A stretch of DNA of 64,000 nucleotides, taken from NCBI GenBank assembly GCA_029851415.1, contig CM056742.1:148743121-148807120 (forward strand). Direction: 5' to 3'. The stretch is from Eretmocerus hayati. Lineage: Eukaryota; Arthropoda; Insecta; Hymenoptera; Aphelinidae. This document shows, one piece after another, positions 48,608-58,774 of the stretch. The notes beneath the pieces were generated by a model, which was not told where the DNA came from, did not search any database, and was given only the letters and a program-made list of their open reading frames with translations. The translations under genes were made by a program, and so were the position numbers. Within the stretch, counting starts at the first letter, position 1. Each line of letters begins with the position of its first letter.

Positions 48608-49339
48608 AGTTTTTTGTTGGTCTTACACCAAAATCTGTGTCCGAAATGATAACGTAATCATAGAGAGGTGCATCTCAAGGTACAATTATGTTGAGAAATT
48701 GAGCACCTGATGAATGAGTTCCATACTCTTTTAGATTCTCAATTTTCATGATCAGACCTCACTCTCAGACTCATTTCTTGTCACACGCTCCCAATTGTAG
48801 AAACACATTGAATTCATCAAGGTTGAATAAACTCTTTGAATTTTCCTCCTATCTAGGTATTTATCGGCCCATGAGTAGGGCCATAAGGCGAATGCTCAAG
48901 GTAATGCTTGCAACCAAGTACAGGAATTCCTTTTTTCGCGTGGTTTATTCGTACCACGAAAGTGCCGCGTGAAGAAGCATGGATCTTATGAGAAAAGGGG
49001 AATTCGTTCCAGCTCCGAAGTTTGAGTCCGAGTTTCGGCAAATTTTCTTCAAAAACGAAGTAAATTCTCAACTTGGAAGGATATTCGTCACAATTTGATA
49101 CGGGTTCCATAGAAATATAATCCAAAATCGTACTATAAATTGATATCCAACGAATTTCGTATCCCCAACCTGGGAGGATCGACCAGCCGAGTTTGCTTTT
49201 TCCATCGCATGCATAAGATCTCCGTGCAGCTCTCACAACTTCGGAGTCATACTTGAATTCCATCAACTCTATTCATTCACTTATGAATCATTGAACTTCC
49301 ATAATATGGTCGAATTCTGATTACACGTCAACGCACGAT
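48608..49339. other. Flank between BEL and LINE fragment
   Basis: Nothing recognised. A 137-aa open frame on the - strand (48853-49266) shows no known motif. Confidence 0.4.
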
Positions 49340-50015
49340 AACAACATAAGGTCCGAGTTCGGGAAAAGCATCAGCGCAGGATATAGGTATTCTGGCTCAT
49401 TACAGAAGCTTGTCTAAGATAGAGACCGCTCACGCGAGGCCAAAATAATGATTTACAAAACCATCATCCAGCCCGTGACTCTCTATGAATGCGAGACTTG
49501 GTCAATGACTCAGCTCGATGAAGGGAAGTTTCAGATGTTTGGAAACAGAATACTGCGGAGTATTTTCGGGAAAACTATTGATCAAAGTTCGGGAATCCCT
49601 AGAATCAGGTATAATGATGAGTTGCTCCAACTCTACCGGTCCCCGAGTGTCGATGTCATTAACTACAGGAGGGCACAGTGGATGGGCCATGTAGCGAGAA
49701 TGGATGAGGAACGTGTAGCGCGGAGAGTACTGGATTACAAACCAGAATTGCGATGGAGCAGGGGAAGACCGCTTATAACCCTTAAAAAAAGCGTGCTAAG
49801 TAAGATAAAAATGACGGTCCGTAATCCCAATGTATGGAATACCTAGCACATGACAGGAGCGTATGGCGGGACTACTGCCAAACAGTCAGAGACTATGTAC
49901 GGCTTTCGCAACGCGGATATCGCCCAAGCGTACCGTGAGTAACGTGTGGTGAACGTATCTCTGTAACGCTGGCTGCTCAGTAAAGGCACCTCCACCCCGT
50001 AAGCGCTTATCATCG
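49340..50015 (+). pseudogene. LINE (non-LTR retrotransposon) RT C-terminal fragment
   Basis: The frame ISAGYRYSG...REAKIMIYKTIIQPVTLYEC ETW, then KFQMFGNRILRSIFG and RRAQWMGHVARMDEERVARRV, is the conserved C-terminal part of the RT ORF of insect LINEs (general form: GCETW, RKILRRIFG, RWLGHVxRM). A stop interrupts it near 49415, and a frameshift near 49835 moves the end (LAHDRSVWRDYCQTV) to another frame. The endonuclease and the RT catalytic core are absent, so it is a dead 5'-truncated copy. Confidence 0.85.
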
Positions 50016-50619
50016 GAATACGTGAAAAGACAACTACCGTCCTAGTGGAGAGCAAGGCTGGGCCTAGCACGAGCGTACATGTGATGAACGAATCTTAACA
50101 GTGCAAACGTCCAGAATAAGCCAATACACCTAGAAGCGGACGATCCTCCTCTCACATGCTCAGCAGCGGAAACACACCCCAGCGTGGAAGATGGCTCGGT
50201 AGGTTTCAGCATGTGTGCGAGAGTGTGAATTACCGAGGCAATAAACCTCCTGGACTGAAGGTCTAAACGCGTAGAGAAAACCCATTGATAATGATGCTTC
50301 GCAATTTGTAAGCCTTACTTGGAGATTCCGTGCAACGGTACAGATTCTTCCCTCCAGATCGCGTTATATCTAGAGTTTTTTTTTTCCTTAAGCTTTGAAG
50401 CCCTCTTGGGCTCATGCAGCTCACTGTGTACTGTGTAATATTGGTGCTCGTGTTCTGTAATCACCTAGGTTGCTTACGGTCTTATCTCCGAGGCAACCTC
50501 TGCAGTGGTACCTGTAGTCAGATAGTTCAGTGCATCACTGTTTTCAATGCACCAGGTTTTACTCACACAGTGAATTCGTGTGGCTCGTGCCTCGTAGTTC
50601 AAAGATACGAGACACCTCT

Positions 50620-50975
50620 GTTTTCGACTCACAAGAGGAGTCCGGAGGGCCCGGGTCCACTAAATCTGACCAAACTTTTTCCACAGTCTCGTACCACCTG
50701 GAAAATGGAGGATCCAGAGTAACTTCGTCAAATGGGCCTTCTGTCGACGGCTACAAGCAAAAACGTTAACATTGCCAGTATATCTATATATATCCATTTT
50801 AACATGGGTCTATATGAGCAATGCCAATTTTATAGGCTGTTGTTTTGAACAGGAGGCCCATTTAACGGAGTAACTCTGGATTCTTCATATTCTAGGTGGT
50901 ACGAGACTGTGGAAAAAATTTGGTGAGGTTTGGTGATCCGGACCTTCCCAGACTCCCCTTGTCAGTATTCTACTA
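50620..50975. repeat. Hairpin repeat, MITE-like
   Basis: GGTCCACTAAATCTGACCAA...CTCGTACCACCTGG...GGATCCAGAGTAACTTCG (50650-50735) is the inverse of the sequence at 50860-50945 (ACTCTGGATTCTTCATA, GGTGGTACGAGACTGTGG, TTTGGTGATCCGGACC). A divergent single-arm copy lies near 40315-40435, which supports a dispersed element. Confidence 0.65.
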
Positions 50976-51270
50976 GCGGAGTGGATGACTTCGTTGTTGC
51001 AACCCGTAAATCTGTGTCAGAGTAGTGACTTTGACGTGTATGCACTCTCCGCATCTGCTCGGGATGATTCAACCCGTAGGGTAAAAGAGAACTTCCTTGC
51101 GAGGGAAGAAAATCCGCCCCGGAGAGCTCGGTGCCACATCGTGTTACATATCGAACATATATCTCGGATAAATACCCAATCTGTAACATTATACACCTTC
51201 CGTTCGCATTGAAAAGTCGTTGGCATCAACTAACCGATCAACAAAGTCAGCCAAGCTGGGGTTGATTAAA

Positions 51271-51350
51271 CCTAGATGGGTGGTCACCCATCCAAGTACT
51301 TACCACGGCCAACGTTGCTTAACTTCGATGATCGGGAGAGCTGGAACTCA
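51271..51350 (-). pseudogene. 5S rRNA-derived segment
   Basis: On the - strand CCCGATCATCGAAGTTAAGC then GTACTTGGATGGGTGACCAC follow the 3' two-thirds of 5S rRNA. The internal pol III promoter parts are present: A box AAGTTAAGCAACG (51313-51325) and C box TGGATGGGTGACC (51282-51294). The 5' third and terminal stem are missing, so this is not a working 5S gene. It may be a 5S pseudogene or the head of a 5S-derived SINE. Confidence 0.75.
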
Positions 51351-51571
51351 GCGACCCCAGCAATGCGTCGGTCCGGTGAATCTAGAGTGTTGACTTATTC
51401 TTCCGAATTCATTTGTTCACAATTTTGATATCTCTCGAAACATTCCCCTCTTTGGGGGCCATGTTAACAATCAGATAGGTTTTGCCAACATGCAACAAAA
51501 CATTCCTACCTATCATCTAAGAGACGTGTGTGTACAACTTCAAGCTGTGAAGAAAATTATATATCGGAAGA

Positions 51572-53283
51572 TCAAGCCCGATTGTTCGCATTATGTTCAT
51601 ATGTTTCGCGTTCCCTTTTCTTTAACTTGGCGTCGGAATCATAGACATGGTCGGAATCATAGACAGGGCATAGAAGGCGATTATGGAGCGTTTGAACTCT
51701 CAAAACATAATCTCCTGCTCCTTCCCCTGGCTTTTGTTGTACTAGTTTCAATTCTGCTAAAACTCTATATGCTCCACCTACCCCACTATACTGAGTCGTC
51801 ATATCGGCTAGCAATTTCTCTACCGAAGCATACTGTGTAAGGCGTGCTGTATAGCCCTCAGCAGCGCGGCCTTCGAGTCTACTGGCTAGTGTTGAAAGAA
51901 TCCAGGGCTCAGAATCAGGCTCATATTCGTCAACAATGTATCTAACGGATTGGCAAAATAGAGCTAACATGTCTGGGTTTCCATCGTACGAAGGGATTTG
52001 ATTTAGAGCTTGATTGAGTGTGAGTCGGAATTTTGAGCCATGACGCCGATCGGTGTTAGAACGTCTCGAAGTGTTCTGCGCTGTTACGATCCGAGTGCGG
52101 CCACTACAGTTTGATTCTCCGTCGCTTCTTCTGTTTCGATTTCGAATTCCTTGCCGCGAGGGTTGATATTCATAAGACGCGTGTTTGGTTACGGCGTGAA
52201 TGATTTGTCTCGTTTTCTGAGACCTGATTAATTTCTAGGAAATCGTCATCGTCATAGTCAATGTCGTCTGATGCCCCTTGGTCAGAACTGGAGGGTTGCT
52301 CATAACGCTGTTTCTTCCCGTTTCGACGTGATTTTTTGTTTAGGGTTGCCTTCGTTGAGAACGTTTTGATTGTTGTGATTCACTATACGTTTCTTCATCG
52401 TCATTTGATTTATTGGGATGATCAACGTCACTGGCCCAGTTTGGTCCGCGAGAGCGTCGGTTGGACGATCCAAACGATGGTTTTTCCTTACCCCGACTGC
52501 GTGGCTTCTCGTTTTCACTAATTTCTACTGTTCGATTTGGTTTGGACCACTCATACTATAGCTTACATGATGCGACTCAGCGTCTAGGCTTTCCGGGAGC
52601 CGACGGCTGGTATGGTCCCGCATCTCGGCATTGTTATTCGAGAGCCGGCGGCCGGAGACGTTTTGGTCAACGAGGGGCCACGGGTATCCTTCGGCTATGG
52701 TATACTCGGTTAATCCGGTTGAATGCTCAGTACAAGCGTCATCATTGTCAAGAGGAGGATTTCCTGGGTGAGAGTTTTTCTCCATTGTGGATTGTCCATC
52801 TAATCGCGAAGATTCCGCAAACATACGAAATGCTCTAAATTGATCGTAGCTATTAGTATCAGGTACGCCCCCCGGGAATTTAGAACGATCACCTGTTTAA
52901 ATCCGCGCATTTTCGAGACGATCCCTTACACTTTCTAACACGACTGTTTCTGTGTCGGAGAAATATTCTGGTTGCATTGTAAGCATTTGGCTCAAATCTC
53001 GTATCGCGATACTCATGTGAACCTCACCCCGATGCTGAAGCCCTAACTCCGCGGACATCAATGCGAGAAATGCAGCTGGAGCTCTATCATCTCCTTTTTC
53101 CATTCCATTATAATATCGGGTTTTGAGCGGAGCAACATCCACGGGTTCTTTATTTGGGGATGGGGATCGACTGCCACCAGCGATTCCCGGGTTATTCACA
53201 ATCCGTTCATCGTCCGTATCCCCATTGTTACTATGAGTGGACTTAAAGCTATTGGGGTTTTTATGGCCTTTCGCCGTTTCCAT
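51572..53283 (-). pseudogene. Gypsy-like Gag remnant
   Basis: Three open pieces on the - strand lie in order: 53283-52897 (from a true ATG, METAKGHKNP), 52824-52525 and 51970-51572. The last carries a retrotransposon Gag core: FCQSVRYIVDEYEPDSEPWI, ASRLEGRAAEGYTAR, LKLVQQKPGEGAGDYVLRVQ. Frameshifts or stops separate the pieces. No protease, RT or integrase follows downstream, so pol is lost. It lies behind an LTR at 53775-54284 in the same orientation. Confidence 0.75.
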
Positions 53284-53774
53284 AGGTTGAGATGTGTAAC
53301 GAGATGTATAATTAAATAACTGTAGGGCAGCTAATTTTCGTTTTGTAGGGCCAAGAATGCAGAGTTTAGTGAATGGAGAAAAATGGTTACACCCTTTTGT
53401 TGAATCTATGATTGAAGATACTTTTCTGCTTGATAGAGTTATCTCAGATCGTGTCGAGAGAATAGTATTCCAGGATTATTCAGAGCAATTGTAAGTTGAA
53501 TTTTGCAATGAATTGATGCATAATAGTTGACTTCTGGCCAAAATAGAACGGAGTCTGTGCCTCGCAACTCTCCCCACGAAGGACGTATATAGGGATAATA
53601 AAAATTTTCTTACCCAGATACTACGTAGATGAGGAGAAAAGCAATTCCAATGAGCATCCTTCTTAGTCTTCCTTCCTGTCAACAGCTGTCAGCAGTTTGT
53701 TTCCCAAATTTTTACTATCTAGGGGGCTTGTCCTCCCAAATTTCCACAGCAGAACCCCACACCTAGCATCAGTT

Positions 53775-54284
53775 TGTGACGGGGTTCCCCGAGGTGGGTT
53801 CCTTGGTTCTGCGCTTGGTAAGCCCGAGGGCCAACCAGATTGGGTTGTGGAAAACGGGTAGAGACCTCAATAAATATCAAGTTATAATACAAGCTAGGTT
53901 TATTGGATCCAAAGTACAATACTGAGAGAGACTGAATAATACTAGGATGATTCTATAAGACGAGTTCCTCAAGGGCTGAGGAAGCTCGTCCCAAATGGCT
54001 CTATTTATGAGACGGGCTCGACTGGGTTTCTAGAGCACCTGTGAACGGTGCGTGAAGTCGCGGTGAAGTGCGAGTCTAGAAGCACTGAACGGAGCTTTTG
54101 AGGGCCCATTTATACCCTTTCATGGGCGGGCGTCACCCTTGATCCGTGTCTAGGATTGGATTAGCTGAGGGTCGTCCCTGCATTATGATCGGTGGATTGA
54201 GGTTGCATCCCTCTTATGATCGTGCGTCGGATGCAGGTAGAGATGCAGGTGGCCTCATGGGATATTTAGTCCAGTTGACCAACA
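53775..54284 (-). repeat. Gypsy-type LTR, 5' LTR of the gag remnant
   Basis: 510 bp, TGTTGGTCAACTGG...GTCACA on the - strand. It contains a TATA-like GGTATAAATGGG and, near the end, AATAAACCTAGC. The following leader begins AACTGATGCTAGGTGTGG, which would be a one-mismatch PBS if it read TGGTGC. The same LTR occurs inverted at 55698-56209. Confidence 0.8.
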
Positions 54285-55697
54285 GTAATACATGATGAAG
54301 ATTGAAACCGTAACCAAGCAATGAATCATTTTTGAATCTGATAAGAACGATCAATTTTAGGAACAAGAGAGAGAGAGAGAGACCCAGGTAGTTCCGTATT
54401 GATAGAGTAGTATTATACTAGTTATTCATGATCTTAATCACGATTTGTCAATTTTCCATTATCATACTGTAACTATTATATAAAGTTCAGTAATCCCAAT
54501 AGTTCTTATGAAAACGAGCTACTTTTCCTGTGCATACCAAAGAGAACCAAATTCATTCTAAACTATTTGCGTTAATGTCAAAATCTTAAGCCCAATCTAG
54601 TTTCGTACAATTTTGAATAGTTTTGGTTTTCTCTCTTTTCTTTTCTCCATACTCACTCATCCAGAGATTATTCAAGAACGTAAATAAGATTGTTGACCAC
54701 TCGGGCAATCTCGAACCTAGCATATCATAATTTAAATTCCCAAAAACTGTATAAAAAATCTGCAAAATTGAAAAAAAATCAGCTCAAATTACTCTTAACT
54801 GTTACACCTTATATTGTATACCGTAGTCAACTTAGTTTATCATAATTATTCGAAATTTTTTTCTCCACAAAATTCACAAATATCAAAAAAAAGCTTAGCT
54901 TAATTACTCTTCGATATTAAAATTCATATTGTATACCGTAGGCAATTTAGTCTATCATAATATCAAGCTCCGACGGAGTTCAGATTTCTTTTTCGTTGAG
55001 TGTAAGCAACCTAAATTCAATTCATAGTATCAGTAGTCCTAACTTGCCTTAGACTACCTAGCTAATAGTACATCAAACGGAAGGTAACTCTCTTTTTCTA
55101 GCGAAATACAGCACGTTCTCACTCTTTAGTATTAAAATTTAACCGTATGATACTGCTGCATAAATAACCTAGCTCATTATAAAACAAAAAGGAAATTCCC
55201 TATTTCCGAAAAAAAGAGATTTTAACTTCTAGAGTATTTAGAATTTATAGTTATTGTAACCAAAATAGCATCGACGTAATTTGAAGATTCACCTAGCTAA
55301 CGAAATGCTCCTCATCCTATCTCATGAATAACTCAAATTCTTTTAAGTATGTACCAATTTCAATCATTAAATGTTATTGTAGATTAACTAGACCTATTTT
55401 CACTAGATTTAGTCAGTATATTTTCTATCAATTATCGAGACGAGGCTCATAGTATTACACAGCTAAGCATACTCAATACCCTTATCATCCCATCTAGTTT
55501 GTCAATTATAAGTAAGAATTATCATGTAAAATATTGATTAGAATATGCGGAAAATGGAGATTGTAAAAAACAAAAAATATGATTTTTTTCACGATATCCT
55601 TAGGATTGCTCAGGAGAGCAATGAATGCGGCTATGGACGTGTCAGGAACCCATATAGACTCCCAACTAGCCCTACATATTACTATAAATACCCTTCA
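54285..55697. other. AT-rich spacer between two inverted LTRs
   Basis: 1.4 kb, very AT-rich, with a GA microsatellite at about 54369-54381. A block of about 75 bp is repeated near 54785-54850 and 54890-54960 (AAAAATCAGCTCAAATTACTCTT against AAAAAGCTTAGCTTAATTACTCTT-type sequence, then TATTGTATACCGTAG). No gene. Confidence 0.5.
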
Positions 55698-56209
55698 TGC
55701 TCGCTACTGGATAAATATATCCCATGAGGCCACCTGCATCTCCACCTGCATCCGACGCACGATCATAAGAGGGATGCAACCTCAATCCACCGATCATAAT
55801 GCAGGGACGACCCTCAGCTAATCCAATCCTAGACTTGGATCAAGGGTGACGCCCACACATGAAAGGGTATAAATGGGGCCTCAAAAGCTCCGTTCAGTGC
55901 TTCTAGACTCGCACTTCAACGCGACTTCAGGCACCGTTCACAGATGCTCTAGAAACCCAGTCGAGCCCGTCTCACAAATAGAGCCATTTGGGACGAGCTT
56001 CCTCAGCCCTTGAGGAACTCGTCTTATAGAATCATTCTAGTATTATTCAGGCTGTCTCTCAGTATTGTAGTTTGGATCCAATAAACCTAGCTTGTATTAT
56101 AACTTGATATTTATTGAGGTCTCTACCCATTTTCCACGACCCAATCTGGTTTGCCCTCGGGCTTACTAGGCGCAGAACCAAGGAACCCACTTCGGGGGAC
56201 CCCGTCACA
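55698..56209 (+). repeat. Solo LTR of the same Gypsy family, inverted
   Basis: 512 bp from TGCTCGCTACTGG to CCGTCACA. It matches the - strand of 53775-54284 along its length with scattered changes. GGTATAAATGGGG and AATAAACCTAGC mark promoter and poly(A) signal. No retroelement body follows it. Confidence 0.8.
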
Positions 56210-57400
56210 AGTGCCTCGTCATAAGTGTCATCGCCAAAACTGGATCACGAATACCATCTCAAGTACTGCATCGCGAGTGTCACGTGGAGTTCTTTATGGA
56301 GAGTATCCCCTTGAGATTACTGAATCAGTTCGAGTACTCTATCACGTGTACCACCTCGAGTGCCGGATCACAAGTGCTTACTCGAGTAATGGATCACGAG
56401 TAGCATTTCGACGATTGTATTACGAGTATCACCTCGAGTGCCTCGTTATAAGTGTCATCGCCAAAATTGGATCACGAATACCATCTCAAGTGCTGCATTG
56501 CGAGTATCATATCGAGTTCTTCATAGAGAGTATCATCTTGCGATCACTGAATCAGCTCGAGTACTCTATCACGAGTACCGCTTCGATTGCCGATTCACAA
56601 GTGTCTACTCGAGAAATGAATACGCAGGCGCGGATACAGAGAGGGGTGGGAGAGTGGGGATGACGGAGTAATCGCCCCCAACCCTTCTTTATGCTCAAAT
56701 CGTCCCGTCCATAATCATCGAACTCGATTGGGAATCTCATGTGTTCTGAGACGTAGATTGGATTTATCGATGTTAATAACCCTAATAATTTCATCCACAA
56801 TAATTATATTGATAGATTCATCCACGGATGTATTTGAATGAAACATCGCTCGGGATGAATAACTTGAAAACCTATCGAGGGCATGGGTGTATAATATCGA
56901 AAGCCGCCCCTTACCCCACCCCAAATCCTGGATCCGCGCTTGGAGTCACGAGTACCAATCTGTCAACTGTTCTATGAGAGTCACCTCATGTGCTGTATTA
57001 TGAGTGGCATCGCCAAAACTGGATCACAAATACCACCTCAAGCACTGGATCACGAGTGCCACCTTGACTCCTGCATCACGAGTATCACATCGGCTGCTGA
57101 ATCACTAGTATCACCTTGAGTACTCAGTCACAGGTATCTCTTCGCGCACTGAAAACGAGAATGATGAGATTTTCATCGAGTTATCGCCGCAGGCTCCTAG
57201 TCACAAGTGTCGACTCAAGGACTGGATCACGAATATCACCTCGAGTGCAGTATACGAGCGTGACCTCAACTACTAGGTCACGAGTGGCACTCTGAGGCTT
57301 AGATCACGAGTGTACTGATCACTGGATCACGATTATCACCACGAACGAGTGTCGGATCACAACTATCACCTCGAGCACTGGGTCACAAATTCCATGTTGG
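56210..57400. repeat. Degenerate minisatellite of about 25-28-bp units
   Basis: A unit close to ACTGGATCACGAGTATCACC then TCGAGTG recurs dozens of times with drift. Larger blocks are also repeated: AGTGTCATCGCCAAAA followed by TGGATCACGAATACCATCTC appears near 56225, 56453 and 57006. Open frames here are by-products of the repeat. Confidence 0.8.
56628..56939. mobile_element. MITE inserted in the minisatellite
   Basis: GCGCGGATACAGAGAGGGGT at the left is mirrored by ACCCCAAATCCTGGATCCGC at the right. The interior is unrelated to the surrounding repeat. The GGCGGATCCA-type end resembles hAT MITE ends and the motif inside the giant repeat arms near 30300 and 33595. Confidence 0.65.
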
Positions 57401-58071
57401 CGTCCCTTGAATAATCAATTAATGATGGATCATCAACAGCTTCTGAGTGATAGGAGTTCTAATTATAGATACGAATGATTGATCGGTGTCGATGCATCGA
57501 TCTAATCCTGGAAGAACCATTTTGTTTTATAATGCGGGCAACGCACTGTAAGGAGGAATTCTCAAAGTAAGTAAGTAAAAAATAGTACTGAATCGCAACA
57601 AATCCCCTAACCTTGTTATATTAATTCTCAGACGATGAGACTCATTTTCAGGATTTATTCTTACAGCGCGTGACTTCTTGATTGATCGGTTTTCCTTACA
57701 AGATCAGTATTTATCCGAAACTTGATGAATCTTTCGAGAAAAATCGACTTTTAGATCGTGTTTAGGAGGTCAGGATTTGAAACACTTGAAAATCTCGAGG
57801 TTTCTCATTTGTGAGATCAAGTTCATACGCAATACCATCTCCTGGAAGTGTGCTTTCCATCAAAGAATTATCGTTCTATCTTCGATCATGCCATTGAGAT
57901 TCGCCTATTCTTCACTTGTTCCGAGATCAGATTTTTACCCATTGAGAAAAGTGGTTTCAGACTGACTAGCCAACTCTGTCCCAGGATAATAAATCTGACG
58001 TGATCAAACATCGAGATTGTACCACTTCTTCGGATAGTATTCCAATAGAATATATTTAGAGAGAGGACCAC
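57401..58071. other. Flank before the terminal Copia
   Basis: No feature recognised; short ORFs only. Confidence 0.5.
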
Positions 58072-58413
58072 TGCTTACACGCATTCTTTCTGAGAGCACG
58101 GCAGGGCTTTTGAAGCAGGAGACACACACAATTTATATAAACTGATGACTCGTTTATTTAGGACTCGTTGATTCGTAGACTCGTAGATTCAATAGGCACA
58201 ATAATCAATATATACAATAAGCACGATATACACAGCGGAAAATTCGTTGAGGTTAACTGGCGGCGCGACTGCACTTGAACAGGGCTCACAACGAAGTGAT
58301 GACAGTCGTGGGGCGGCGTAGCAACCAAACCGTTCCGTTGTTCAACAAAAGACGCGCGCTCATTTGAATATATTCGTATGGTTCTATTTAGTTGTATAAG
58401 TATATTTCCAACA
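58072..58413 (-). repeat. Copia 3' LTR
   Basis: On the element strand it begins TGTTGGAAATATACTTATAC, right after the PPT. The other end (…GTAAGCA at 58072) is a guess based on a CA terminus, because the second LTR is not available for comparison. Confidence 0.6.
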
Positions 58414-58425
58414 CTCCCTCCCTTA
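58414..58425 (-). other. Copia polypurine tract
   Basis: TAAGGGAGGGAG on the element strand, adjoining the LTR. Confidence 0.85.
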
Positions 58426-58774
58426 TACAAATCTTTGAATCCATATGAATGTAAAGGCCTTTGAATCTAAAGAAAAATCATTAAAAAATCTTATAATTGA
58501 ATCGTTGTAAACACAATGCTGTTTAACTGATAAGAAAAATATTTGAACAACAAGTGGTCAAGTGAAATAAAGGATCGTTTACATAGCCTTGAATTCTAAT
58601 AAGCATATCAGTTCTCATTATGATAATTGTCAGAAGAACAAACTTAAATTTCTGAACACTTGGAAAATATCTTCTTATTGTTGTTCGTCACCTGTGAACA
58701 TATAAGAAAACAAACAACACATATTAAGATTCAATTATTTTGATTCATGATTCATAAAGATTCCAGACTCATTT

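Noticed and set aside
48853..49266. 137-codon - strand ORF
   Set aside because: No recognisable domain; it lies in the flank of the BEL insertion before the LINE fragment. Left as unsupported.
52461..52838. 125-codon + strand ORF
   Set aside because: It is antisense to the Gypsy gag remnant and has no motif of its own.
56151..56671. 170-codon and 77-codon ORFs
   Set aside because: They are translations of the minisatellite, with repeated RITSxxS-like peptide periodicity coming from the DNA repeat.
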